From Singulisphaera sp. GP187 (GTDB taxonomy: Bacteria > Planctomycetota > GCA-002687715): a stretch of DNA of 32,819 bases. Position 1 is the first letter of the stretch, and each line of letters begins with the position of its first letter. Below are positions 24,052 to 31,271 of the stretch, one piece after another. Made by a program: the position numbers and the translations under genes. Location of the stretch: the NCBI GenBank assembly GCA_945907755.1, contig CAMDTN010000027.1, positions 1-32,819 of the forward strand. The letters run 5' to 3'. Under the pieces are notes generated by a model that worked only from the letters and a program-made list of their open reading frames with translations, had not been told where the DNA came from and did not search any database.

Positions 24052-25179
24052 TCAAACGGGCATTGGTGCTTGCGCAACGAGGCGCTCGGTACTGCAGATC
24101 ACACCGCCAAAGAGGACGCAGCCATCTTGGTCATAGAGCACTGCCGATTGCCCTGGGGTCACCGCTTCGGCCGGGGCACCAAACGAGACTTGCACGCCAT
24201 GGGCGTCCTGTGCTGCGCTGGCAGCGACCGGCACATGATGCGCACGGATTTGCACAACGCCCGCTTGAGTTTCGCCGTGCGCAAGCTGGCCCACGCCCGA
24301 CCAAACGACGCCTTCCAGTCGGCACTTGGAGGCCACCAGCGCGCTGCGCGCTCCAACGATCACGCGGCGCGTCGAAGGATCGACTTCCAAGACATGCAAC
24401 GGCTGCGCTTGGCCGCCAGGCAGCCCGCGCCGCTGGCCCACTGTGAAGCCCGCGATGCCCTGGTGCTGTCCCAAGCTGCGTCCGGATTCATCGACAATCT
24501 CTCCGGGCTCGAACGCCGCCGGGCGCCGCGCGCGCACGATCTCGCGGTAGTCCCCGCCGGGCACGAAGCAGATTTCCATGCTCTCGGGTTTCTCTGCCAC
24601 GCGCAGCCCAAACCGCCGCGCTTCGGCACGCACTGTTTGCTTGGTCATGCCGCCCAGAGGCAGCAGCGTGCGGGCAAGAACCGCCTGTTGCAAAGGCCAG
24701 AGCACATAGGACTGGTCTTTTGCTTCGTCTGCACCACGCGCCACGCAAATGCGCTCGTTGCGGCGCGCGATGCGCGCGTAGTGCCCGGTGGCCACACTGG
24801 CGGCGCCGAGGTCGTCTGCCAACGCCAGCAGTGCCCCAAATTTGAACGAACGATTGCATTCGATGCAAGGGTTGGGCGTGCGCCCGGTTGCGTAGGAATC
24901 CGCGAAACCCTCGATGAGTTCGTCGAAACGGGCTTCTAAATCCACCGCGTAGAAGGGGATGCCAAGGCTGTCGGCCACCCGCCGAGCATCGTGGGCGTCA
25001 TCCACGCCGCAGCAGCCCTGACGGTGCGCCCGGCCGGCCCCCGCCTGCACCCCGTTGCGCATGAAGGCGCCGATCACTTCGTTCCCTGCTTCGCGCAAAA
25101 GCGCAGCCACCACCGAGGAATCGACTCCCCCGCTCATAGCCACCAAGATCCGTTTGGGACTGCTGCTCACAGGCTGCAC
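24052..25179 (-). CDS. mnmA: tRNA-specific 2-thiouridylase MnmA
   Basis: A 375-residue enzyme that puts sulphur on U34 of Lys, Glu and Gln tRNAs. The PP-loop SGGVDSS (16-22) binds ATP. Cys105 in NPCIECN and Cys204 in ICFVPGGDY are the catalytic pair, and DEAKDQSYVLW (151-161) and GFTVGQRRGL are family motifs. Length is standard. The start is uncertain: GTG codons at 25179 and 25170 are both in frame and neither has a ribosome site. A TACAGT sequence lies seven bases before the second, so a leaderless start is conceivable. It is divergent from yajC. Confidence 0.96.
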   Translation of the reverse strand: MQPVSSSPKRILVAMSGGVDSSVVAALLREAGNEVIGAFMRNGVQAGAGRAHRQGCCGVDDAHDARRVADSLGIPFYAVDLEARFDELIEGFADSYATGRTPNPCIECNRSFKFGALLALADDLGAASVATGHYARIARRNERICVARGADEAKDQSYVLWPLQQAVLARTLLPLGGMTKQTVRAEARRFGLRVAEKPESMEICFVPGGDYREIVRARRPAAFEPGEIVDESGRSLGQHQGIAGFTVGQRRGLPGGQAQPLHVLEVDPSTRRVIVGARSALVASKCRLEGVVWSGVGQLAHGETQAGVVQIRAHHVPVAASAAQDAHGVQVSFGAPAEAVTPGQSAVLYDQDGCVLFGGVICSTERLVAQAPMPV

Positions 25180-25316
25180 TGTAGCGAGGGATTCCGGATG
25201 CGTTTGGTGCTGCGAGCCATGCGGAGCACCGCGCGTTTTCGGCCCGAGAGCCTGACAACGCGGTTGGCTGCAGGCGGGCGGCTGCTACCTTCGGCCACCA
25301 TAGCGAGGTCTCTGTC
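25180..25316. promoter_or_regulatory. Divergent promoter region between mnmA and yajC
   Basis: This 137-base gap must drive both genes. On the plus strand, TTGGCT (about 25263) and TACCTT about 16 bases later are a weak candidate pair for yajC. Toward mnmA, only the TACAGT at 25178-25183 resembles a -10 element. No operator-like repeat was seen. Confidence 0.3.
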
Positions 25317-25631
25317 ATGCAAACTTCCAATCTCCAACTTGCGTTCGAAGATGCAGCCGCTGGTAGCGGCATCGTTGGAATGCTCCTGCCCATGGCGATC
25401 ATGTTCGCCATCTTCTACTTCTTGCTCATCCGCCCACAGCAGAAACAGCGCAAGAAGGAACAGTCCATGCGCGAAGCGTTGAAAGCTGGCGATGAAGTGC
25501 TCACCCAATCAGGCATCATCGGAACCATCCGCAAGGTGACCGACCAGCATTTCGTGCTGGAACTTGAAGAAGGCTCCATCAAGATCGCCAAAGCAGCGGT
25601 GGTTCAGATCATCGAACCATCCAAGAGCTGA
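25317..25631 (+). CDS. yajC: Preprotein translocase accessory subunit YajC
   Basis: A 104-residue membrane protein of the SecDF-YajC complex, which assists Sec-dependent export. A single helix (about 20-38, GMLLPMAIMFAIFYFLLIRP) is followed by the PQQKQRKK basic patch typical of YajC. The soluble part contains GDEVLTQSGIIGTIRKV, the family's most conserved segment. Length is normal. A GAGGT site lies about 8 bases before the ATG. secD and secF often follow yajC, but here yraN and a peptidase follow. Confidence 0.95.
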   Translation: MQTSNLQLAFEDAAAGSGIVGMLLPMAIMFAIFYFLLIRPQQKQRKKEQSMREALKAGDEVLTQSGIIGTIRKVTDQHFVLELEEGSIKIAKAAVVQIIEPSKS

Positions 25632-25677
25632 AGCGCAGTTCCTGCCAGCCGCCTGACGCAAGCTTCATGATGGGAGC

Positions 25678-26022
25678 ATGCGCGACTCAGCGAAGCACTA
25701 CGGGCGGCAGGCAGAAAACTTGGCAGCAGCACTGCTCGAACAGAACGGGCTGGAAGTGTTGGCGCGCAATGTCCGCGCTGGCAACGACGAAATCGATATT
25801 CTCGCGCGCGACGGCCCAGTGCTGGTGCTGGTGGAAGTCAAAGCCCGCTCGCGCGGTTTCGAGGCGGCAGACTTGGCCTTCACTCATGCCAAGCGCCAAC
25901 GCTTGATGCGCGCGTGGCGCCGCTTGGTTGCCGAACGCCGCGTGGGATGGAGCGCCGCAGTGCGTTGCGACCTCATCTTGGTGGCCACCAATGGGCTCAC
26001 GACACATATCCGTGATGTTTGA
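25678..26022 (+). CDS. yraN: YraN family (UPF0102) putative endonuclease-like protein
   Basis: A 114-residue protein of the UPF0102 family, with an endonuclease-like fold of the Holliday-junction-resolvase type; its biological role is not established. The family signature is complete: G...AENLAAALLEQNGLEVLARNVRAGNDEIDILARDG, then VLVLVEVKARS. The Glu-Asp-Glu-x-Lys arrangement (Glu59-Ile-Asp61 and Glu-Val-Lys) resembles the PD-(D/E)xK active site, although activity is uncertain. The ATG at 25678 has GGGAG one base upstream, which is too close, so initiation is probably weak. It is 46 bases after yajC. Confidence 0.92.
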   Translation: MRDSAKHYGRQAENLAAALLEQNGLEVLARNVRAGNDEIDILARDGPVLVLVEVKARSRGFEAADLAFTHAKRQRLMRAWRRLVAERRVGWSAAVRCDLILVATNGLTTHIRDV

Positions 26023-26048
26023 ATCAGTGTTGGTGCGGGCTCTACAAT
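26019..26048 (+). promoter_or_regulatory. Candidate promoter for a leaderless aminopeptidase transcript
   Basis: TTGAAT (26019-26024) and TACAAT (26043-26048) are separated by 18 bases; they match the -35 and -10 consensus at 4/6 and 5/6. Only six bases separate the -10 box from the ATG at 26055, and no ribosome site lies before that ATG. Transcription would therefore begin at or very near the start codon. The promoter overlaps the end of yraN. Confidence 0.5.
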
Positions 26049-26054
26049 CGGGCC

Positions 26055-27461
26055 ATGCGCATGCTTTCAATAGTGCTCTTGCTGGCCGTGGTTTGTCCGC
26101 TCAGTTTTGCCCAAGATGCTCCCGCCGCGTCGCGTTCCACCCAGAACAATCCGCGGCCATTCCCCTACCAGCATCCGCTGCGGCTGCCGGACGGCAGCGA
26201 ATTGAAATCGCGGCGCGAGGCACTGGCCGCGCGCATGGGCACTGGCGTGGCGCTGCTCCTGTCTCCTGAAAAGCCCTCGGATGTGGGCCTAATGCGCTAC
26301 CGCCCCGACAGCAATGTTTACTACTTCACCGGCGTCGAAACCGACCCGGTGGCGCTGGTGTTGGTGGCAAAGGACGGGCGTATTGCGGATGAGAAACTGT
26401 TCTTGCCGCCGGACTCTGCGTCGTACGCGCTGTGGAATGGCAAACGCACCACTGCGGGGCCCGAAGCCGCCGCAGCGGCTGGCCTCCAAGCTGACCAAGT
26501 TGTGACCATGAGCGCACCCCGTGGGCGGCCGGGCACGAACTTCACTGCGCTGGAAGAAGCCATCAGCGCAGGCCTGAAGGCCACTGGCGGGCCGTTGTTC
26601 TTGGACCATGTCAGTCGCGGCTCGCGGCCGAAAGCGGGCAGCTTCGACCCACGCACTTCAACGCGCGAAGAATCTGTGCGCGACCATTTCGTCGAAAAAC
26701 AAAAGGACTTGAAGGTCCAAGGGCTGGGCAACCTCGCAGGCACCGTGCGTTCGATCAAATCCCCCTACGAGATCGAGATGATTCAAGCAGCCATCGACGC
26801 TTCGGGCGACGGCGTCTGCGTAATGATGGCCAACGCGCGGCCGGGGCTTTATGAGTTCGAGTTCATGGGAATGGCGCTGGGCGCGTTTTTCGAGCGCGGC
26901 AGTTCCGGCACGGCGTATGCGCCGATTTGCGCTTCGGGGCCCAACGCCTGCGTGCTGCACTACGACGAGAACCGCCGCCGCACGGTAGAAGGCGACTTGG
27001 TGCTGTGCGATGTGGGTGCTGAATTCGGACGCTACGCCGCGGACATCACGCGCACTTTCCCCGTTTCAGGAAAGTTCAGTGACGAGCAGAAGCGCGTCTA
27101 CAGCACGGTGCTGGCGGCACAGGCCGCCGCAGCCGCGGCGCTGAAACCGGGTGTGTCGCTCAACGATCTTCATGGCGCCGCCATCAAAGTGATTCGCGAA
27201 GCAGGGTTCGATCCATTCCGCGTACTTCCCCACGGCGTCAGCCATCACGTTGGACTCGATGTGCACGACCCAGGTGATCAACGCATGGTGCCAGGCATGG
27301 TCATCACTATCGAACCAGGCATCTACATGCAAAAAGAGGGCTTCGGCGTGCGCATCGAAGACATTTATCTTGTCACCGCCGATGGGAACCGCTGTTTGAG
27401 CGCGCAGATCCCGAAGACGGTTGAGGCCGTGGAAGCGTTGTGCGGGCGCGTGGCGCGCTGA
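26055..27461 (+). CDS. pepP: Secreted Xaa-Pro aminopeptidase (M24B, PepP-like)
   Basis: A 468-residue metallopeptidase that removes N-terminal residues preceding proline. The ATG at 26055 (or 26061) opens a signal peptide ending near FAQDA, so it should act in the periplasm or outside the cell, unlike cytoplasmic PepP. The N-terminal domain begins at RREALAARM. All five metal ligands of the pita-bread fold are in place: Asp319 and Asp330 (CDVGAEFGRYAADITRTFP), His397 (HGVSHHVGLDVHD), Glu420 (TIEPGIYM) and Glu435 (GVRIEDIYLV). Expression may come from the promoter at 26019-26048, with a nearly leaderless message. It is the last gene of this plus-strand group. Confidence 0.93.
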   Translation: MRMLSIVLLLAVVCPLSFAQDAPAASRSTQNNPRPFPYQHPLRLPDGSELKSRREALAARMGTGVALLLSPEKPSDVGLMRYRPDSNVYYFTGVETDPVALVLVAKDGRIADEKLFLPPDSASYALWNGKRTTAGPEAAAAAGLQADQVVTMSAPRGRPGTNFTALEEAISAGLKATGGPLFLDHVSRGSRPKAGSFDPRTSTREESVRDHFVEKQKDLKVQGLGNLAGTVRSIKSPYEIEMIQAAIDASGDGVCVMMANARPGLYEFEFMGMALGAFFERGSSGTAYAPICASGPNACVLHYDENRRRTVEGDLVLCDVGAEFGRYAADITRTFPVSGKFSDEQKRVYSTVLAAQAAAAAALKPGVSLNDLHGAAIKVIREAGFDPFRVLPHGVSHHVGLDVHDPGDQRMVPGMVITIEPGIYMQKEGFGVRIEDIYLVTADGNRCLSAQIPKTVEAVEALCGRVAR

Positions 27462-27567
27462 AAAGTGGAAGCAGACGGCAACTCCGTGAGGCGCCACCGC
27501 CCGAACCGGAATCAACGCCAGCAGATCTTGCCGTTGGAACCGAGCTCAGCTGGAGCGCCGTCCGCCC

Positions 27568-27590
27568 CCTGTCCGCACGCTGCGGACAGG
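27568..27590. terminator. Perfect 10-bp stem-loop between the aminopeptidase and ribD
   Basis: CCTGTCCGCA (27568-27577) and TGCGGACAGG (27581-27590) pair perfectly over a three-base loop, in the gap between two convergent genes. There is no T-tract on either strand. A second arm pair, GAGCGCTT (27622-27629) and AAGCGCTC (27649-27656), surrounds the end of ribD. Either could be a terminator; no gene is seen in the rest of this 193-base gap. Confidence 0.55.
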
Positions 27591-27654
27591 ACCCTGAGTG
27601 CTCTGCCGCGTGCCGCGGCGCGAGCGCTTCGGAATCGCGCGAGGCTGCAAGCGC

Positions 27655-28791
27655 TCAGGCTTCGCGGTGGTTGCCGATGCGGCCTTCCATCAACAAGTCC
27701 GAGCCATGGTCGCCGACCACGCGCACGTGCACATCCTTCAGCCAAACCGCCTCTGTGAGGGATTGGAATCCGGGGCCTGCCACTGGGCTTGGCGCCGTGA
27801 TACCGCCAACTAAAAGCGGCGAAATATAAACGCGCGCCCAATCGGCCAAGCCTTGCGAAAGCATCGCGCCGTGCACAGTGGGGCCGCCTTCCACAAAGAT
27901 GCGGTGCAGACCTTCGCGGCGCAGCAATTGCAGCGCCTCACACAGGTTCAAGCGCCCATCATCGCCCGTGCCCACCGCGATCGTGCGCACTTGGAAAGCC
28001 TCCAGGGCATGACGCCGGTCATCCGCCTCGGGCCCTGAGCAGTGGAACACCCAAGTCGGTACCTCGCTGGCGGTCTGCACAATCTGTGCAGCGGGGTCGA
28101 GGTGCAATCCACTGTCCAGCACCACACGCACCGGTTGGCGGCGGTTGGACCCGTTGGTGCGCGCTGTGAGCATCGGATCGTCACTCTTCACAGTGGCGCG
28201 CCCCACCAGCACAACATCGGAACGCTGCCGCTCGGCATGCACTTCGGCGCGACTTTCCTCAGAGCTGATCCAGCGCGAATCGCCGCCCGCTGTGGCCACT
28301 TTGCCGTCAACGGTCATGGCCCACTTCAGCACTACCCACGGCAGCGTGCCGCGCATGTAGGCTGTGAAATCTTTGAGCAAGTCTTCGGTGGCTGGCGTTG
28401 CGCCCAACTCCACCACTTCGATGCCTGCTTCAGTGAGCACATCGCGCGCGCGGCGGCCGTTCACCGGGTTCGGATCGGTCATGGCGAAGAACACGCGTTT
28501 GATGCCCGTGGCGATGATGGCGTCGGTGCAAGGTTCCGTCTTGCCGTGGGCGGAACAGGGCTCAAGAGTCAGAATCAAATCGGCGCCGCGAGATTTCACA
28601 CCCGCTGCATTCAACGCCATCACTTCAGCGTGCGCACCACCGAACGCGCGGTGCCAGCCTTCGCCGACGATTTCCCCGTTGCGCACCACCACAGCGCCAA
28701 CGCGCGGGTTGGGCTCGACCATGCCGGTGCCTCGCTTGGCAAGTTGCACTGCACGATCGATCAAAGACGCGTGATTGTTGCTATTGGGCAC
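27655..28791 (-). CDS. ribD: Riboflavin biosynthesis protein RibD (deaminase/reductase)
   Basis: A 378-residue bifunctional enzyme that deaminates the GTP-derived pyrimidine and reduces its ribose side chain in riboflavin synthesis. The N-terminal deaminase domain has zinc ligands His54 (GGAHAEVMAL, catalytic Glu56), Cys79 and Cys88 (EPCSAHGKTEPC). The C-terminal reductase domain (about 150-370) starts at LPWVVLKWAMTVDGKVA and includes SRWISSEESR, VGRATVKSDDPMLT, PVRVVLDSG and FVEGGPTVHGAML. The GTG start at 28791 has AAGGAG about 8 bases upstream and follows miaB by 16 bases. No other rib gene is in the window. Confidence 0.95.
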   Translation of the reverse strand: MPNSNNHASLIDRAVQLAKRGTGMVEPNPRVGAVVVRNGEIVGEGWHRAFGGAHAEVMALNAAGVKSRGADLILTLEPCSAHGKTEPCTDAIIATGIKRVFFAMTDPNPVNGRRARDVLTEAGIEVVELGATPATEDLLKDFTAYMRGTLPWVVLKWAMTVDGKVATAGGDSRWISSEESRAEVHAERQRSDVVLVGRATVKSDDPMLTARTNGSNRRQPVRVVLDSGLHLDPAAQIVQTASEVPTWVFHCSGPEADDRRHALEAFQVRTIAVGTGDDGRLNLCEALQLLRREGLHRIFVEGGPTVHGAMLSQGLADWARVYISPLLVGGITAPSPVAGPGFQSLTEAVWLKDVHVRVVGDHGSDLLMEGRIGNHREA

Positions 28792-28807
28792 TGCGAATCT
28801 CCTTGAA

Positions 28808-30151
28808 TCACACTGGCTGACCGTGGAGGGTCAGCGCTGTCGTTCGTTCGATGCGAATCCGCATCGTGCTGCCTTCAGCGCCTTCGCGCATGGGGAAACA
28901 CACAATCTCGTTCCAGCGGGAACGGCCCATACTGCGCGACGCGTCGCGCTTGCTGGGGCCTTCCACGAGCACATCCAATTCGTGGCCGATACGCGCTGTG
29001 TGCTGCGCCAGAGACATGGCTGACTGCTGTTCCAGCAGCACCTGATTGCGCGCTTCCTTCACTTCGCGCGGCACATCGTCGGCGCTTTCGGCGGCACGCG
29101 TACCGGCCCGAGGCGAATACTTGAACACGAACGAGCCGTGGAAGCCCAGTTCCTGTTGCAGCGCAACGCTAGCGGCGAAATCCTCTTCGCTCTCGCCAGG
29201 GAAGCCGACGATCCAATCCGTCGCGATGGCGATGTCGGGCACGCGAGCGCGCATGGTGGCCACAGCGGCACGGTACTCGTCCACGCTGTAGCCGCGATTC
29301 ATCGCCTTGAGCACGCGCTCGCTGCCGGACTGCACCGGCAAGTGCAAGTAGCGCGAGATGCGTTCGTTGTCGGCGATGGTGGCGGCCAACTCATCGGTCA
29401 TGTGATTGGGGTGCGAAGTGATGAAATTAATGCGCACCAATCCGGGCACTTCAGCATGCATGCGGCGCAACAACAACGCGAGATTGCTGCCGTCGCGGAA
29501 ATCTTCGCCGTAGGTGTCGATGCGTTGCCCCAGCAGCGTCACTTCCACCACGCCGTCACCGACAAGGCGCCGTGCCTCTTCCAGCAGGTCGTTCACAGGG
29601 CGGCTGCGTTCGCGTCCTTGGGTGTATGGCACGATGCAAAATGTGCAGTATTTGTTGCAACCGCGCATCGCCGTGATGAAGGCTTGGTACTGCCGTGGGC
29701 GCACGCTGATGTCGCGCTCGAAGCTGAGCTCGCGCCTGTCCACCGCCAGCACTCGCTCGCCATGGCGCACTTCTTCGAGCAAGTCCACCACATCTTCGAA
29801 TCGCGATGTGCCGCAGACGAGATCGACATGTGGGGCGCGCTTAAAAATCAGTTCTTTGTGGTTCTGCGCCATGCAGCCCATCACGCCGATGACCAGATTG
29901 GGCTTCAGCGCCTTCAAGCGCTTCAAACTGCCGAGGCGCCCGAACACCTTGTCTTCCGCGTGCTCGCGCACGCTGCATGTGTAGTAGAGCACCACATCTG
30001 CGTCTTCCGTTGATTCGACGCGGCTGAAACCCGCCTGACGCAGCTTGCCCAAGACGATCTCGGAATCCAGACGGTTCATCTGGCAGCCCATGTCCTCGAG
30101 GAAGACCTTTGGCTGCGCGGTGGGAAGGGCTTGAAGGTGCGTCGGTTCCAT
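28808..30151 (-). CDS. miaB: tRNA-2-methylthio-N6-dimethylallyladenosine synthase MiaB
   Basis: A 447-residue radical-SAM methylthiotransferase that adds a methylthio group to isopentenyl-A37 of tRNAs. The UPF0004 domain carries the auxiliary cluster cysteines Cys23 (MGCQMN), Cys59 (YYTCSVRE) and Cys93 (GVMGCMAQ). The radical-SAM motif is CNKYCTFC (Cys165, Cys169, Cys172), followed by IVPYTQGRERSRP. A C-terminal TRAM domain (about 380-447) binds RNA. MiaB is preferred over RimO by FLEDMGCQMN and the PYTQGRERSR segment. The ATG at 30151 matches the family N-terminus; the frame continues upstream through non-protein-like sequence. No ribosome site is evident. It is cotranscribed with ribD. Confidence 0.95.
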   Translation of the reverse strand: MEPTHLQALPTAQPKVFLEDMGCQMNRLDSEIVLGKLRQAGFSRVESTEDADVVLYYTCSVREHAEDKVFGRLGSLKRLKALKPNLVIGVMGCMAQNHKELIFKRAPHVDLVCGTSRFEDVVDLLEEVRHGERVLAVDRRELSFERDISVRPRQYQAFITAMRGCNKYCTFCIVPYTQGRERSRPVNDLLEEARRLVGDGVVEVTLLGQRIDTYGEDFRDGSNLALLLRRMHAEVPGLVRINFITSHPNHMTDELAATIADNERISRYLHLPVQSGSERVLKAMNRGYSVDEYRAAVATMRARVPDIAIATDWIVGFPGESEEDFAASVALQQELGFHGSFVFKYSPRAGTRAAESADDVPREVKEARNQVLLEQQSAMSLAQHTARIGHELDVLVEGPSKRDASRSMGRSRWNEIVCFPMREGAEGSTMRIRIERTTALTLHGQPV

Positions 30152-30157
30152 AATGCT

Positions 30158-30189
30158 GCGCTCGCATGGTAGGAACGCTGCGCGAGCGC
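30158..30189. repeat. Inverted repeat in the miaB leader
   Basis: GCGCTCGC (30158-30165) and GCGAGCGC (30182-30189) form a perfect eight-pair inverted repeat spaced by 16 bases, ending six bases before the miaB start. It might be an operator or an RNA stem in the leader. Nothing identifies a binding factor. Confidence 0.35.
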
Positions 30190-30225
30190 TCAAGGAACGG
30201 CACCGTGGCACACGCACTTTCAGGC

Positions 30226-30255
30226 AAAAAAGAAACCAGGAGGAAGCCTCCAAGG
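30226..30255 (-). terminator. Rho-independent terminator candidate upstream of miaB
   Basis: On the minus strand, the stem GGAGG/CCTCC (plus 30239-30243 and 30247-30251, loop of three, extended by outer CC/GG at 30236-30237 and 30254-30255) is followed by a T-rich run (plus A-run at 30226-30235). It would end transcripts from the lone prepilin gene before miaB, implying that miaB has its own promoter just downstream of it. Confidence 0.6.
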
Positions 30256-30520
30256 CCGCCTCCCAGCTTCAGGAACTATCACCCAACACTTGCTTGGCCG
30301 CGTGAGCAACCAATCTCATGGCGCAAGCCCGAAGGCTCGTGCGTTGTCTTGCTCAACGCATCGCAAGTGCCGTGCCGCACCATTGGACCCCTCAAAGTGG
30401 GCCGGGGCGCGAGGAAACCGCAATAAAACGCTGGTTATTTGCGGTGCGGCGGCAGGTGCGCAGCTGCGCCCCCTGCCACCCAAATGTACACGTAAGCCAC
30501 GCGTTACGCGGGCCCAAGCT
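30256..30520. other. Non-coding gap with two hairpins downstream of the lone prepilin gene
   Basis: No gene is seen here. Two stem-loops lie close together: CCGCAATAA (30418-30426) with TTATTTGCGG (30435-30444, one bulged base), and GGCAGG (30451-30456) with CCTGCC (30472-30477) around a 12-base palindrome GCGCAGCTGCGC (30458-30469). Both lie just downstream of the prepilin stop and could slow or end its transcription or protect the 3' end of the message. Confidence 0.45.
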
Positions 30521-31174
30521 TCAGTTGTCTTCGTCGACCACGAGTTTCTGAAACTTCTCGACGGGCGATTCTGGCCCGATGATCGGATAGGGCTCGTCTT
30601 GGCCGCCGGCACTGCCGCCAAACAGCGAACTGTCGATGAAGTCCGTGGCCCCGCCTAAGGTCAAGAAACAGATGCCCTTGGCAGCGTGAGGCAGCGAGTC
30701 GAGGTGCTCTTTGTCGCCGTTGCCGGCGGGCACCTTGTCGCAAACAATGACTTTTTCGTTGGCGTTGCGGTCTTGCGGCGCCAAGCCCTTGCGTGAGCCC
30801 ACTTGGTCAGGCCCCGTGTAGCTGATCATTTCCGGCGTGACGTTGCCCAAGTCCGGATCGGGTCCAATGTTCATGGACGGGCAGAAAAAAATCTCCGCGT
30901 CTTTCTGGGTGTGATCCACGATCTGGGAATCCCAAACCGCCAGCACGAACTGCGCCCCAGAGGCGCGCGGGAAATACTTGTTGTTCATCTGGTAGATCAC
31001 CAGACTCTTGTAGACCGCGTCCAAGTGCGCGTTACACGCAGTGATGTTCGCTTGGCGCACCATGCGCGGGATTCCGACCATCCCCAAACCAGCCAACGTG
31101 GCGATGATGGCCATCACCATGAGCAACTCAATCAGTGTGAAACCACCATTCCGTGAACGCTTTTGCGGGCCCAT
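30521..31174 (-). CDS. Lone prepilin-like protein (type II secretion or pilin-type)
   Basis: A 217-residue protein with a prepilin N-terminus: Gly-Gly11 / Phe12-Thr-Leu-Ile-Glu16, then a hydrophobic helix to about 36. The ATG at 31174 is chosen because GAGGAG (plus 31181-31186) is six bases before it; an ATG at 31180 would abut the site. The globular part contains YKSLVIYQMNNKYFPR, as in pseudopilin-like proteins, and three Cys-containing segments (ACNAHLDA, FFCPSMN, VIVCDKVP) that could form a disulphide. It is unlinked to the gsp operon at the other end of the window. The role, whether type II secretion or a surface protein of the prepilin-type class common in planctomycetes, is not known. 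Confidence 0.82.
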   Translation of the reverse strand: MGPQKRSRNGGFTLIELLMVMAIIATLAGLGMVGIPRMVRQANITACNAHLDAVYKSLVIYQMNNKYFPRASGAQFVLAVWDSQIVDHTQKDAEIFFCPSMNIGPDPDLGNVTPEMISYTGPDQVGSRKGLAPQDRNANEKVIVCDKVPAGNGDKEHLDSLPHAAKGICFLTLGGATDFIDSSLFGGSAGGQDEPYPIIGPESPVEKFQKLVVDEDN

Positions 31175-31203
31175 ACACATCTCCTCGAATCAGTCGGCAG
31201 ACA

Positions 31204-31235
31204 GGGTCCCCCGGCGGTCAGGCTGCCGGGGCCCC
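31204..31235. terminator. Strong hairpin between metK and the prepilin gene
   Basis: CCCCGGC (31209-31215) pairs with GCCGGGG (31225-31231) over a nine-base loop and is extended by GGG/CCC outside a small bulge. On the minus strand it follows the metK stop and precedes the prepilin ribosome site. No T-tract follows. It could end metK messages or form a structured leader of the prepilin gene. Confidence 0.5.
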
Positions 31236-31238
31236 GTC

Positions 31239-31268
31239 ATGATACAGCGCTGATGCTGCCTGCGTCCA
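31239..31268 (-). promoter_or_regulatory. Candidate promoter of the lone prepilin gene
   Basis: On the minus strand TGGACG (plus 31263-31268) and TATCAT (plus 31239-31244) lie 18 bases apart; they match the -35 and -10 consensus at 4/6 and 5/6. The pair sits right after the metK stop. The resulting leader of about 60 bases would contain the strong hairpin at 31204-31235. Confidence 0.4.
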
Positions 31269-31271
31269 GAC

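Noticed and set aside
27622-27656. Second inverted repeat as a separate small gene or terminator
   Set aside because: The arms are 8 bp with a 19-base loop and no T-run; noted only as support for the convergent-gene junction.
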